Numbered from the stretch's first letter, positions 8,189 to 17,821 are shown. The stretch: 64,000 nt of DNA from Pseudomonas alcaligenes (GCF_041729615.1 NZ_CP154874.1:377001-441000), one strand, 5' to 3'. The notes: generated by a model not told the origin, from the sequence alone. Numbers and translations are program-made.

Positions 8189-9175
8189 ATGATCGGCCTG
8201 TGGAAGACGTGGAAGGCCCTTGAAGCCAAAGGCATCATGGGTATCAACCGACGCAACGCGGACTACGTGCTGAAATACAACAAGCGGCACCTGTACCCGA
8301 TCGTCGACGACAAGATCATCACCAAGGAGCGGGCCATCGAGGCCGGCATCCATGTGCCGGAGCTGTACGGCATCATCTCCACGGAAAAGGAGATCGAGAA
8401 CTTCGAGAAGATCATCGAGGGCCACAACGACTTCGTGATCAAGCCGGCGCAGGGCGCCGGCGGCGACGGCATCCTGGTGATCGCCGACCGCTTCGAGGGG
8501 CGCTTCAAGACCGTGTCCGGGAAGATCGTCAGCCAGGAAGACATCGAGCACCAGCTCTCCAGCATCCTCACCGGCCTCTACTCTCTCGGCGGGCACCGTG
8601 ACCGCGTGCTGATCGAGTACCGGGTGACCCCGGACCCGATCTTCAAGAGCATCAGCTACGAGGGCGTGCCGGACATCCGCATCATCGTGCTGATGGGCTA
8701 CCCGGTGATGGCCATGCTGCGCCTGCCGACCCGCCAGTCCAACGGCAAGGCCAACCTGCACCAGGGCGCCATCGGCGTCGGCGTCGACCTGGCCACCGGC
8801 ATCACCCTCAAGGGTACCTGGCTGAACAACAAGATCAGCAAGCACCCGGACACCACCAATGCGGTGGACGGCGTGCAACTGCCCAACTGGGACGGCTTCA
8901 TGAAGCTGGCCGCCGGCTGCTATGAACTCTGCGGTCTCGGCTATATCGGCGTGGACATGGTGCTGGACCAGGACAAGGGCCCGCTGATCCTCGAACTCAA
9001 CGCCCGCCCCGGCCTGAATATCCAGATCGCCAACGATTGCGGCCTGACCCATCGCGCCCACGCGGTGGAGGCGCATATCGCCGAACTGGAGAAGAAGGGC
9101 GTGAAGGAAAGCGTGGAGGAACGCGTGCGCTTCTCCCAGCAGCTGTTCGGTCACGTCAAGCCGAAGGACATCTGA
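8189..9175 (+). CDS. RimK-related ATP-grasp ligase (alpha-L-glutamate ligase-like)
   Basis: A 328-aa cytosolic ATP-grasp protein of the RimK-related ligase subfamily. Visible are the start region GIMGINRRNADYVLKYNKR, the lysine-containing strand FVIKPAQGAGGDGI (about residues 85-100), and the metal-binding L-I-L-E-L-N-A-R-P-G motif near 270. The family is predicted to ligate amino acids such as glutamate to a peptide or protein. It starts 4 nt after the membrane-protein stop with AAGGA as ribosome site. It is the last gene before a strong terminator, so the three genes form one operon. The substrate is unknown. Confidence 0.87.
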   Translation: MIGLWKTWKALEAKGIMGINRRNADYVLKYNKRHLYPIVDDKIITKERAIEAGIHVPELYGIISTEKEIENFEKIIEGHNDFVIKPAQGAGGDGILVIADRFEGRFKTVSGKIVSQEDIEHQLSSILTGLYSLGGHRDRVLIEYRVTPDPIFKSISYEGVPDIRIIVLMGYPVMAMLRLPTRQSNGKANLHQGAIGVGVDLATGITLKGTWLNNKISKHPDTTNAVDGVQLPNWDGFMKLAAGCYELCGLGYIGVDMVLDQDKGPLILELNARPGLNIQIANDCGLTHRAHAVEAHIAELEKKGVKESVEERVRFSQQLFGHVKPKDI

Positions 9176-9194
9176 GTTGCGGCGACAGGAACAG

Positions 9195-9216
9195 GCCCGG
9201 CGATGCCGGGCTTTTT
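9195..9216 (+). terminator. Intrinsic terminator after the three-gene operon
   Basis: The perfect 7-bp stem GCCCGGC-GAT-GCCGGGC is followed by TTTTT. Confidence 0.85.
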
Positions 9217-9259
9217 CATTGAGCCTTACAATGGACGCTCCATAGCCCCGAAGAAGCCC

Positions 9260-10603
9260 ATGAGTCTCTGTCGCCTTCACCCGCTGCCCTACCAGGCCGA
9301 CCCCGCTGCCTATTTCGCCCTGGTGCGTCAGGCACCGGGCGCGGTGCTGCTGGACGCCGGCCGCCCGCAGGCCGAACGTGGCCGCTATGACCTGCTCAGC
9401 GCCTGGCCGCGAGCCAGCTACTCTCCGCACCCTGGGGAAAGCGGCGAAGCCTTCTTCCAGCGGCTGCGCGGCGGGCTGGCGGATCTGGGCCATGCCGATG
9501 CGCCGGACAGCTGCGAGCTGCCCTTCACCGGCGGCCTGATCGGCTACCTGGCCTATGACTTCGGTCGCCGCCTGGAGCGACTGCCGAGCCAGGCAATCGA
9601 CGACCTGGCGCTGCCCGATGCCCGCTTCGGCCTCTACGCCTGGGCCCTGATCAGCGACCATCATCGGCAAACCAGCCAGCTGGTGTTCCACCCACAGCTG
9701 GCGCAGAGCGAATGCGCGCGCCTGATCCAGCTGTTCGAGACCGCCAGCCCGGCACCTAGCCAACCCTTTTCCCTGCGGCGCCCCTTCCACCCCGACCTCG
9801 ATAAGGACGCTTATCGAAACGCCATCGAGCGTATCCAAGCCTATATCCAGGCCGGCGACTGCTACCAGGTCAACTTCGCCCAGCGCTTCCAGGCGCCTTG
9901 CCAGGGCGACGCCTGGAGTGCCTACCAGGCACTGCGGGCGGCCTGCCCGACGCCTTTCGCCGGCTTCCAGGCGCTGGAGGACGGCGGCGCCATCCTCAGC
10001 CTGTCACCGGAGCGCTTCATCCAGGTCAGCCGTGGACGGGTGGAAACCCGGCCGATCAAGGGCACCCGGGCTCGTGGCGCCACGCCAGGCGAGGACGCGG
10101 CCAATGCCACTGAGCTGCAGGCCAGCGCCAAGGACCGCGCCGAAAACCTGATGATCGTCGACCTGCTGCGCAACGACCTGGGACGCAGCTGCCGCGTCGG
10201 TTCGGTCAGGGTACCGCAGCTGTTCGCCCTGGAGAGCTATCCCAACGTGCATCACCTGGTCAGCGCCGTGACCGGCGAACTGGCCGCGGACAAGGACGCG
10301 CTGGACCTGATCGCCGGCAGCTTCCCCGGCGGTTCCATCACTGGCGCGCCGAAGATCCGCGCCATGCAGATCATCGACGAACTGGAGCCGACCCGCCGCG
10401 CCCTGTACTGCGGCTCCCTGCTCTATCTCGACGTGCGCGGCGAACTGGACAGCTCCATCGCCATCCGCAGCCTGTTGGTCAAGGATGGCATGGTCAGCTG
10501 CTGGGGTGGCGGCGGCATAGTGGCCGACTCCGACTGGCAGGCCGAGTACCAGGAGTCCATCACCAAGGTGAAGGTGCTGCTGCAGACGCTGGAGGCGCTC
10601 TGA
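9260..10603 (+). CDS. pabB: Aminodeoxychorismate synthase component I
   Basis: A 447-aa chorismate-utilising enzyme that aminates chorismate to 4-amino-4-deoxychorismate for folate synthesis, using ammonia from the PabA amidotransferase. The P-I-K-G-T motif near residue 265 carries the lysine typical of PabB rather than TrpE (TrpE has P-I-A-G-T). The GGSITGAPKIRAMQIIDELEP block and the final GGGIVADSDWQAEYQES block are standard for the family. The ATG at 9260 was chosen; the open frame extends into the preceding terminator. No pabA is adjacent. Confidence 0.95.
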   Translation: MSLCRLHPLPYQADPAAYFALVRQAPGAVLLDAGRPQAERGRYDLLSAWPRASYSPHPGESGEAFFQRLRGGLADLGHADAPDSCELPFTGGLIGYLAYDFGRRLERLPSQAIDDLALPDARFGLYAWALISDHHRQTSQLVFHPQLAQSECARLIQLFETASPAPSQPFSLRRPFHPDLDKDAYRNAIERIQAYIQAGDCYQVNFAQRFQAPCQGDAWSAYQALRAACPTPFAGFQALEDGGAILSLSPERFIQVSRGRVETRPIKGTRARGATPGEDAANATELQASAKDRAENLMIVDLLRNDLGRSCRVGSVRVPQLFALESYPNVHHLVSAVTGELAADKDALDLIAGSFPGGSITGAPKIRAMQIIDELEPTRRALYCGSLLYLDVRGELDSSIAIRSLLVKDGMVSCWGGGGIVADSDWQAEYQESITKVKVLLQTLEAL

Positions 10604-10612
10604 GCGCCCATG

Positions 10613-10640
10613 AAAAAGGCCCGCAAATGCGGGCCTTTTT
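10613..10640. terminator. Bidirectional terminator between pabB and thrH
   Basis: AAAAA precedes and TTTTT follows the perfect stem GGCCCGC-AAAT-GCGGGCC, so it can terminate both convergent genes. Confidence 0.88.
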
Positions 10641-10654
10641 CATTGAGCTGAACC

Positions 10655-11272
10655 TTACAGGCTGAGCTGGCGATTGGACGCCTTGAGAAACTCGCGCTTG
10701 AGGTCCTCGTAGGTGTGCACCGCCGGGAACTGCGGGAACTCGCGGATCACGTTGTCCGGGGCGTGGAACAGGATGCCGGCGTGAGCCTCGCTGAGCATGG
10801 TGGTGTCGTTGTACGAATCGCCGGCGGCGATCACGCGGTAGTACAGGCTCTTGAAGGCGATCACCGACTGGCGCTTGGGGTCCTTCTGGCGCAGCTGATA
10901 GCTCACCACCCGATCGGTCTCGTCGGTGATCAGTCTGTGGCACAGCAGGGTCGGAAAGCCCAGCTGACGCATCAGCGGCTGGGAGAACTCGTAGAAGGTG
11001 TCGGAGAGGATCACCACCTGGAAACGCTCGCGCAGCCAGTCGACGAACTCCACTGCGCCCTCCAGCGGCTCGAGGGTGGCGATCACTTCCTGGATGTCGC
11101 GCAGCTTTAGGCCGTGCTCGTCGAGGATGCGCAGACGCTGCTGCATCAGCACGTCGTAGTCAGGAATGTCGCGAGTGGTGGCCTTGAGCGCGTCGATGCC
11201 GGTTTTTTCGGCGAAGGCGATCCAGATTTCCGGAACCAGTACACCTTCGAGGTCGAGGCAGGCGATTTCCAC
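10655..11272 (-). CDS. thrH: Phosphoserine phosphatase / homoserine phosphotransferase ThrH
   Basis: A 205-aa HAD-superfamily enzyme. Motif I reads DLEGVLVPE, with E in place of the second Asp seen in most HAD phosphatases; this is a hallmark of ThrH. Motif II is ILSDTFYEF and motif III/IV is AAGDSYNDTTML. ThrH of P. aeruginosa dephosphorylates phosphoserine and can transfer the phosphate to homoserine. The start codon is GTG (11270-11272), with GGAG 7 nt upstream. It converges with pabB. Confidence 0.95.
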   Translation of the reverse strand: MEIACLDLEGVLVPEIWIAFAEKTGIDALKATTRDIPDYDVLMQQRLRILDEHGLKLRDIQEVIATLEPLEGAVEFVDWLRERFQVVILSDTFYEFSQPLMRQLGFPTLLCHRLITDETDRVVSYQLRQKDPKRQSVIAFKSLYYRVIAAGDSYNDTTMLSEAHAGILFHAPDNVIREFPQFPAVHTYEDLKREFLKASNRQLSL

Positions 11273-11460
11273 GGGAGACTCCTAACGGGCTGAATGAAGG
11301 AAGCCGGCACTCTAGCGATTCACCGGACAGGGTGCAACGCGATGCTTATACCTGAATACCTCAGTTACTCTCTGATTTGGTTATTTAGGCGCATAACGGC
11401 TTTCTTGCTAAGATCCCCGCCACAGAGCGCCCGAGCGCCGACCACCAGGAAGCCAGCCCG

Positions 11461-12195
11461 ATGAGCCAGAACTTCAACGTTGCCGAACTGGCAGCGGCCT
11501 ATGCCAACAAATCCCCCCAGGAAATCCTCAAGCTCGCCTTCGAACACTTCGGCGACGAGCTGTGGATTTCCTTCAGTGGCGCCGAGGATGTGGTGCTGCT
11601 GGACATGGCCTGGAAGATCAACAAGCAGGTCAAGGTCTTCACCCTCGACACCGGCCGGCTCCACCCGGAGACCTATCGCTTCATCGAGCAGGTGCGCGAG
11701 CACTATGGCATCGCCATCGAGGTGATGAGCCCGGACGCCGAGAAACTGGAGGCCCTGGTGCGCGCCAAGGGACTGTTCAGCTTCTACAAGGACGGCCACG
11801 GCGAGTGCTGCGGCATCCGCAAGATCGAACCGCTCAAGCGCAAGCTGGCCAGCGTCAGGGCCTGGGCCACCGGCCAACGTCGCGACCAGAGCCCCGGTAC
11901 CCGCAGCCAGGTATCCGTGCTGGAACTGGACGCGGCCTTCTCCTCGCCGGAAAAACCGCTGTACAAGTTCAACCCGCTGGCGCAAATGAGCAGCGAGGAA
12001 GTCTGGGCCTATATCCGCATGCTCGAGCTGCCCTACAACAGCCTGCACGAGCGCGGTTTCATAAGCATCGGCTGCGAGCCCTGCACCCGCCCCGTGCTAC
12101 CCAACCAGCACGAGCGCGAGGGGCGCTGGTGGTGGGAGGAGGAAACCCAGAAGGAATGCGGCCTGCACGCCGGCAACGTGATTGCCAGAGCCTGA
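11461..12195 (+). CDS. cysH: Adenosine 5'-phosphosulfate reductase (assimilatory, 4Fe-4S)
   Basis: A 244-aa reductase that turns APS into sulfite in cysteine biosynthesis. Iron-sulfur ligands typical of the APS-specific type are all present: the C-C pair at residues 116-117 (ECCGIRK) and C205/C208 (GCEPC). The catalytic ECGLH cysteine is near residue 233. This separates it from the cluster-free PAPS reductases of enterics. It is a single gene with an AT-rich 188-bp upstream region and its own terminator. Its regulator gene cysB converges on it. A CysB site is likely upstream but I cannot define it. Confidence 0.96.
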   Translation: MSQNFNVAELAAAYANKSPQEILKLAFEHFGDELWISFSGAEDVVLLDMAWKINKQVKVFTLDTGRLHPETYRFIEQVREHYGIAIEVMSPDAEKLEALVRAKGLFSFYKDGHGECCGIRKIEPLKRKLASVRAWATGQRRDQSPGTRSQVSVLELDAAFSSPEKPLYKFNPLAQMSSEEVWAYIRMLELPYNSLHERGFISIGCEPCTRPVLPNQHEREGRWWWEEETQKECGLHAGNVIARA

Positions 12196-12198
12196 ATG

Positions 12199-12229
12199 AA
12201 AAAGCCCGGCACATGCCGGGCTTTTTTTT
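12199..12229. terminator. Bidirectional terminator between cysH and cysB
   Basis: AAAAA precedes the stem GCCCGGC-ACAT-GCCGGGC, and eight T residues follow. It serves the convergent cysH and cysB. Confidence 0.9.
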
Positions 12230-12240
12230 CGTCAGCCGTC

Positions 12241-13224
<984 letters not shown>

Positions 13225-13292
13225 TCAAAGCAGATAGACGCCGCCTGAATTTGCCAGCTCAGCGATATAACCATATTAGCGGTTTAGTCTTT

Positions 13293-13334
13293 AAAACTAG
13301 ACGATTTTTCGAGCTGTGCATGCCGTTCGTCTAG
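13293..13334 (-). terminator. Probable terminator after the universal stress protein gene
   Basis: On the minus strand CTAGACGA and TCGTCTAG form an 8-bp stem around a 22-nt loop, followed by TTTT. It separates the stress-protein gene from the cysB promoter region. Confidence 0.55.
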
Positions 13335-13353
13335 CCATTGGCGATAAGCCCCA

Positions 13354-13839
13354 TCAGCGGTGCTGCAACATGGGCACCAGATAGACCGGCGTCTCGGACA
13401 GCTGCAGCAGGCGCGCTGCCGTGCGCCCCAGCGGGATATCGTGGTGAGCACCATGACTGTGGCTGCCCACGACCAGCAGATCGACCCCGAGCTTGCGCGC
13501 CTCGTCGAGAATCACCTGGGGCGGGTCGCCCTGCCCCACGCGCACGCTGCGGATGATCTGCATGTCCTGCTGCGCCTCGCCCATCTCGTCGCGAAAGCCC
13601 TCCAGCACGCGCTGCTCGATGCTGCCCATCACGGTGGTCAGCCCCTTGCTGCGCAGCTCCTGCAGGGTCTTCTCGTCCAGATAGGTCTGCAGCACCGACT
13701 CGGCGAACAGCCCCAGCGGTTCCACCGCATGCACCACATGGAGTTCGGCCCGGAAGGCCCGGGCCAGCGCCAGGGCATGCTGCAGCACATAGGGGGCATA
13801 GAGTCCCAGGTCGGTGGCGTAGAGTATCGAACGCAGCAT
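13354..13839 (-). CDS. Universal stress protein (UspA family)
   Basis: A 161-aa single-domain Usp. It begins MLRSILYATDLG, the usual first strand with its Asp, and ends with the ATP-binding motif G-x-x-G-x9-G-R-T (VVGSHSHGAHHDIPLGRTA). It therefore belongs to the ATP-binding Usp class. The start at 13837-13839 is preceded by AGGGAGG; the frame remains open further upstream without homology. It stands alone between the nucleotidase gene and cysB. The role is stress or anaerobic survival in general terms only. Confidence 0.9.
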   Translation of the reverse strand: MLRSILYATDLGLYAPYVLQHALALARAFRAELHVVHAVEPLGLFAESVLQTYLDEKTLQELRSKGLTTVMGSIEQRVLEGFRDEMGEAQQDMQIIRSVRVGQGDPPQVILDEARKLGVDLLVVGSHSHGAHHDIPLGRTAARLLQLSETPVYLVPMLQHR

Positions 13840-13901
13840 GCGGCCTCCCTGACTTCCTGCTAGCGGCCCTGTTCTGAGCTTAGCAGCGCTGGGCAAGTCG
13901 C

Positions 13902-14807
13902 CTAGGGCTGCAGTTCGTTGCTCACCCCGTGCGGCACATGGCCGGTGGCGACCACGTCGCGGGCGCGCTCGCAGTGACCGGTCTGGTCGTCGAAGAACAC
14001 GTCGGCGGCGAAGGCCTCGAGGAAGGCCGACTTGTCCAGACCGCCGAGGAACAGCGACTCGTCCAGGCGGATATCCCACTCGCGCAGGGTGCGGATCACC
14101 CGCTCGTGGGCCGGCGCCGAACGGGCGGTGACCAGCGCCGTGCGGATCGGGCAGGTTTCCTCGGGGAACTCGCGCTGCAGTCGATTCAGGGCGGACAGGA
14201 ACGGCTTGAACGGACCGCCGCCAAGCAGCTCGCGGGCCGAATCCTTTTCGTGCCGCTGGAAGGCCTCCAGCCCTCCCTGCTGGTAGACCCGCTCGGACTC
14301 GTCGGAGAACAGCACGGCATCGCCATCGAAGGCGATGCGCAGCTCGGTACTGGCGGCACGCCGCGGCCCGCCGGAGAGGATGGTGGCGGCAGCGAAGCCG
14401 GCCTCCAGGGCACTGCGCACATCCTCGGCATGGGTGGAGAGGAACAGGTGGCTGCCGAAGGCGGCCAGGTAGGGATAGGGGCTACGCCCGCCGACAAAGG
14501 CCGCGCGGGAGATGCCGAGGCCATGATGGGCAATCGAGTTGAACACCCGCAGGCCGGTGTCGGCGCTGTTGCGCGACACCAGGATCACCTCGACCCGGGC
14601 CTGGCCGAGGTTGCCATTGAGGCTCAGCAGCTTCTCCACCAGGGGAAAGGCATCGCCCGGGGTGAGAATCTCGTCCTCGTGATCGATCTGGTACTGCCGG
14701 TAGGCCTCGACACCCTCGTTCTCGTAGATGCGGTGGCTCTCACGCAGGTCGAACAACGCCCGCGAGGAGATCGCCAGCACCAGCTTGTCACCCAGTCCCT
14801 TGCCCAT
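13902..14807 (-). CDS. 5'-nucleotidase (PF06189 family)
   Basis: A 301-aa protein matching the cytosolic 5'-nucleotidase family that hydrolyses nucleoside monophosphates. The N-terminus (MGKGLGDKLVLAISSRALF) and the internal stretch DETRAYTR-like block (here near VISRNSADTGLRVFNSI) are typical, as is the FFDDQTGHCERA segment near the C-terminus. Its start lies 20 bp inside the end of the upstream reductase gene, implying translational coupling. The three-gene order thioredoxin-fold, PanE-like, nucleotidase is a tight operon. The physiological substrate is not evident. Confidence 0.85.
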   Translation of the reverse strand: MGKGLGDKLVLAISSRALFDLRESHRIYENEGVEAYRQYQIDHEDEILTPGDAFPLVEKLLSLNGNLGQARVEVILVSRNSADTGLRVFNSIAHHGLGISRAAFVGGRSPYPYLAAFGSHLFLSTHAEDVRSALEAGFAAATILSGGPRRAASTELRIAFDGDAVLFSDESERVYQQGGLEAFQRHEKDSARELLGGGPFKPFLSALNRLQREFPEETCPIRTALVTARSAPAHERVIRTLREWDIRLDESLFLGGLDKSAFLEAFAADVFFDDQTGHCERARDVVATGHVPHGVSNELQP

Positions 14808-15762
14808 AGTCGCCTCGGTTGGCCTCGAGAAAGCGCAGCGCCTGATGCAACAGGCGCATTTTCGGCAGTTCGCAGCCTGCCGCCGCTGCGGCCGCCAGAG
14901 GTGCGGCGTAGATGGCCTGTAGCTCCAGCGGACGCTTGTGTCGGAAATCATGGTACATGCTGGGCATATAGTCCGGCATGCGCTCGGTCGCCGCCAACAG
15001 CTGCTGCGCATAGCCATCCGGCAACGCGTGGCCGCAGGCGGCAGCCCCCTGCATCACCTCCTGCATCAGTGCAAGGATCAGCGCCCGGCTGTCGTCACTG
15101 GCCATCAACCGTGTGGTGCTGGCATTCAACAGCACGGACAGGCCGTTGTAGGGCACGTTCCACACCAGCTTCTGCCAGCGGGCCTGCTGCAGATCGGCCA
15201 TGGCCGTGGATTCGACGCCGGCTGAGCGGAACAGCCGGGCGCCCTCCTCGACCAGCTCCTGGCGCTCTTGCGCCGAAACCGCAGGGCCGGAGTGGTAGCC
15301 CAGGTTCACCGCGCCCAGGGCCTGGTGTTCGACCACCCCCGGGGCAGCACGATGGACGCAGATGAAGCAGAGCCCGCCGAGCAGGTGCAAAGAATCCGGC
15401 AGCAGCGGGCGCAGCGCTTGCTCCACCGCCAGGCCGTTCTGCAACAGCACCACCTTGGCCCCAGAGGCAGCGGCCTGGGCGATGAGCGGCGCCATTTCGG
15501 CATTGCTGGTGGTCTTGGCCCCCACCAGCAGCCAGTCGCAGGGCGGCATCTCGGCGGCACTATGCCAGGCCTGCACCGGGTGCAGGTGCAAACGGCCATG
15601 CACGGCGCTATCGATTTGCAATCCTTGCTCCCGCACTGCCGGGTACTCGCTGCGCAGCAGGAAATGCACGTCATGCCCCGCCTTGGCCAGCATCAGGCCG
15701 TAGAAACCGCCGATGGCACCGGTGCCGATGATGCCAATGCGCGGGCGTTGCTGATCCGGCAT
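14788..15762 (-). CDS. panE: 2-dehydropantoate 2-reductase family protein (PanE-like)
   Basis: A 324-aa NADPH-dependent reductase of the ketopantoate reductase family. The N-terminal Rossmann motif is G-x-G-A-I-G-G (GIIGTGAIGGFYG), followed by a C-terminal helical domain containing KLVWNVPYNGLSVLL, the region with the catalytic Lys and Asn. The family reaction forms pantoate for coenzyme A, but Pseudomonas carries several paralogues, so the substrate is uncertain. It shares the A of TGATG with the upstream gene's stop and overlaps the next gene by 20 bp. Confidence 0.82.
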   Translation of the reverse strand: MPDQQRPRIGIIGTGAIGGFYGLMLAKAGHDVHFLLRSEYPAVREQGLQIDSAVHGRLHLHPVQAWHSAAEMPPCDWLLVGAKTTSNAEMAPLIAQAAASGAKVVLLQNGLAVEQALRPLLPDSLHLLGGLCFICVHRAAPGVVEHQALGAVNLGYHSGPAVSAQERQELVEEGARLFRSAGVESTAMADLQQARWQKLVWNVPYNGLSVLLNASTTRLMASDDSRALILALMQEVMQGAAACGHALPDGYAQQLLAATERMPDYMPSMYHDFRHKRPLELQAIYAAPLAAAAAAGCELPKMRLLHQALRFLEANRGDYGQGTG

Positions 15763-16109
15763 CAGGGAAGCTCCTCGGGATCACGGCGTAGGGCCTGCAG
15801 CAGTGCGGCTGCCAGCTCGGGCAGGCGCAGCGGGGTGTGCAGTGCGCCAAGAAACTGGCCATCGCGGATCAGAAACAGGCTGGGCAGGTGGAAGACGCCG
15901 TAGCGCTCGACCAGACCGCCATTGTGGCCGGCATCCACCCAGCACAGGCGCTCGACAGCCAGCGGCATCGCGGGCAACTCGCGGCGCGCCCAGCGGCAAC
16001 TGGCACAGCCCATGCTAGTGAATATGAGCAAGGAGCGGCCCGCCAGGTCCAGCAACCGGCGGTCGGCATCCAGGTCGGTCAGTTCCAGACTGGGGACTAT
16101 ACTGTTCAT
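15762..16109 (-). CDS. Thioredoxin-fold protein
   Basis: A 115-aa thioredoxin-like protein without a signal peptide. It has C-A-S-C (residues 35-38 region, TSMGCASCRWARRELP) in the redox-active position, then a V-D-A-G segment and a cis-Pro-like FHLPSLFLIRDG strand. Hence it is likely a cytosolic thiol oxidoreductase. The ATG at 16107-16109 was chosen; a TTG four codons upstream is also possible. It is the first gene of a three-gene overlapping operon and is divergent from the PilZ gene 37 bp away. Confidence 0.8.
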   Translation of the reverse strand: MNSIVPSLELTDLDADRRLLDLAGRSLLIFTSMGCASCRWARRELPAMPLAVERLCWVDAGHNGGLVERYGVFHLPSLFLIRDGQFLGALHTPLRLPELAAALLQALRRDPEELP

Positions 16110-16146
16110 GACTGATGTCAAAGGGATGGCATCCGGAGTAGTCGAA

Positions 16147-16566
16147 ATGCGTCGTTTTCTGCGTCACCCGAGCGACATGCCGGTGGAGCTGGTCCAGCGC
16201 AAGCACGCCTTTCTGCCGAAACAGAGGCTGAACAATATCAGCCTGGGTGGGGTCGCGTGCAATTGCAGCAAGGGTTTCCGCAAGGGCACCGCCGTCGAGC
16301 TGCGCATCCCCCTGCTCGGCGAGCAGGCCCGTTATCCGGGCGTGGTGGCCTGGTGTCGCAGGCAGCTGGACAATTACCTGGTCGGCATCGCCTTCATCGA
16401 CGAGGACACCCTGTTTCGCGCCCGCATGGTCGAGCAGGTCTGCCAGATTGAGCACTATCGCCACCAGCGCGAGGAGGAGCTGGGCAGGCCACTGGAGGTG
16501 GAAACCATCGCCCGCGAATGGATCACCCTGCACGCCGCCGAGTTCCCCAGCACGCAAATCCACTAG
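16147..16566 (+). CDS. PilZ-domain protein
   Basis: A 139-aa protein with a cyclic-di-GMP-binding PilZ domain. The R-x-x-x-R motif occurs at residues 2-6 (RRFLR) and the N-x-S-x-x-G motif follows about 32 residues later (NISLGG); both are needed for c-di-GMP binding. The C-terminal 40 residues are helical and unassigned. The ATG at 16147 has GGAG 8 nt upstream. An in-frame ATG at 16108 would give 13 more residues and would overlap the divergent thioredoxin-fold start codon. It is monocistronic and its target is unknown. Confidence 0.88.
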   Translation: MRRFLRHPSDMPVELVQRKHAFLPKQRLNNISLGGVACNCSKGFRKGTAVELRIPLLGEQARYPGVVAWCRRQLDNYLVGIAFIDEDTLFRARMVEQVCQIEHYRHQREEELGRPLEVETIAREWITLHAAEFPSTQIH

Positions 16567-16687
16567 CACCGGCGAGTTTCGGCCATTGTCTAGACGGCCT
16601 GGAACGCGTTAAGGTTCCTGTCCCCCGCTGCGCCCCATGATTCCGCCTGAAGAGGCGCTCGGCTCCCGTGACCTGACGAGTACCACG

Positions 16688-17764
16688 ATGGCTGATTTAC
16701 CGATTGACGATCTCAACGTTTCATCCAATGAAACCCTGATCACCCCGGCGCAGCTCAAGCGCGAAATCCCCCTCACCGAAGCCGCCCAGCGCACCGTCGC
16801 CCATGGCCGCCAGGTGATCCGCGACATTCTCGACGGCAAGGATCACCGCCTGTTCGTGGTGGTCGGCCCCTGCTCCATCCACGACATCAAGGCCGCCCAC
16901 GAATACGCCGAGCGCCTCAAGGTGCTGGCTGCCGAGGTGTCCGACAGCCTGTTCCTGGTGATGCGCGTGTACTTCGAGAAGCCGCGCACCACCGTGGGCT
17001 GGAAAGGCCTGATCAACGACCCCTACCTGGACGACTCGTTCAAGATCCAGGACGGTCTGCACATCGGTCGCCAGCTGCTGCGCGACCTGGCCGAGATGGG
17101 CCTGCCGACCGCCACCGAGGCGCTCGACCCGATCTCCCCGCAGTACCTGCAGGACCTGATCAGCTGGTCGGCCATCGGCGCGCGCACCACCGAATCCCAG
17201 ACCCACCGCGAGATGGCCTCGGGTCTGTCCTCCGCCGTGGGCTTCAAGAACGGCACCGACGGCGGCCTGACCGTGGCGATCAACGCCCTGCAATCGGTAT
17301 CCAGCCCGCACCGTTTCCTCGGCATCAACCAGGAAGGCGGCGTCTCCATCGTCACCACCAAGGGCAATGCCTACGGCCATGTGGTGCTGCGCGGCGGCAA
17401 CGGCAAGCCGAACTACGACTCGGTCAGCGTGGCCATCTGCGAACAGGAACTGAGCAAGGCCAAGATCCGCCCGAACATCATGGTCGACTGCAGCCACGCC
17501 AACTCCAACAAGGACCCGGCCCTGCAGCCGCTGGTCATGGAGAACGTCGCCAATCAGATCCTCGAGGGCAACAACTCGATCGTCGGCCTGATGGTGGAGA
17601 GCCACCTGGGCTGGGGCAACCAGGCGATTCCGAAGGACCTCAGCGATCTCAAGTACGGCGTCTCCATCACCGATGCCTGCATTGACTGGGACACCACCGA
17701 GAAGACCCTGCGCAGCATGCATGCCAAGCTCAAGGACGTGCTGCCCAAGCGCCAGCGCGGCTGA
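16688..17764 (+). CDS. 3-deoxy-7-phosphoheptulonate synthase, class I (DAHP synthase)
   Basis: A 358-aa type I-alpha DAHP synthase that joins PEP and erythrose 4-phosphate in the first step of aromatic amino acid synthesis. Conserved blocks are VVVGPCSIHD, YFEKPRTTVGWKGLINDP, GARTTESQTHREMASG and VDCSHANSNKDP, the last including a metal ligand. The extended N-terminus is where feedback inhibitors bind in AroF/G/H. I cannot tell from sequence which aromatic amino acid regulates this isozyme. The start is the ATG at 16688; the strong terminator downstream shows it is monocistronic. Confidence 0.93.
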   Translation: MADLPIDDLNVSSNETLITPAQLKREIPLTEAAQRTVAHGRQVIRDILDGKDHRLFVVVGPCSIHDIKAAHEYAERLKVLAAEVSDSLFLVMRVYFEKPRTTVGWKGLINDPYLDDSFKIQDGLHIGRQLLRDLAEMGLPTATEALDPISPQYLQDLISWSAIGARTTESQTHREMASGLSSAVGFKNGTDGGLTVAINALQSVSSPHRFLGINQEGGVSIVTTKGNAYGHVVLRGGNGKPNYDSVSVAICEQELSKAKIRPNIMVDCSHANSNKDPALQPLVMENVANQILEGNNSIVGLMVESHLGWGNQAIPKDLSDLKYGVSITDACIDWDTTEKTLRSMHAKLKDVLPKRQRG

Positions 17765-17779
17765 TCCGCGGCAGAAACG

Positions 17780-17807
17780 AAAACGCCGGGCAATGCCCGG
17801 CGTTTTT
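17780..17807 (+). terminator. Terminator after DAHP synthase (usable on both strands)
   Basis: AAAA, then the stem CGCCGGGC-AAT-GCCCGGCG, then TTTTT. The convergent acetyltransferase gene ends 15 bp further on. Confidence 0.9.
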
Positions 17808-17821
17808 CTGTGCGCCTGCGC

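Noticed and set aside
9203..9259. Earlier start for PabB at 9203
   Set aside because: That start lies inside the intrinsic terminator of the preceding operon; the ATG at 9260 matches the family N-terminus.
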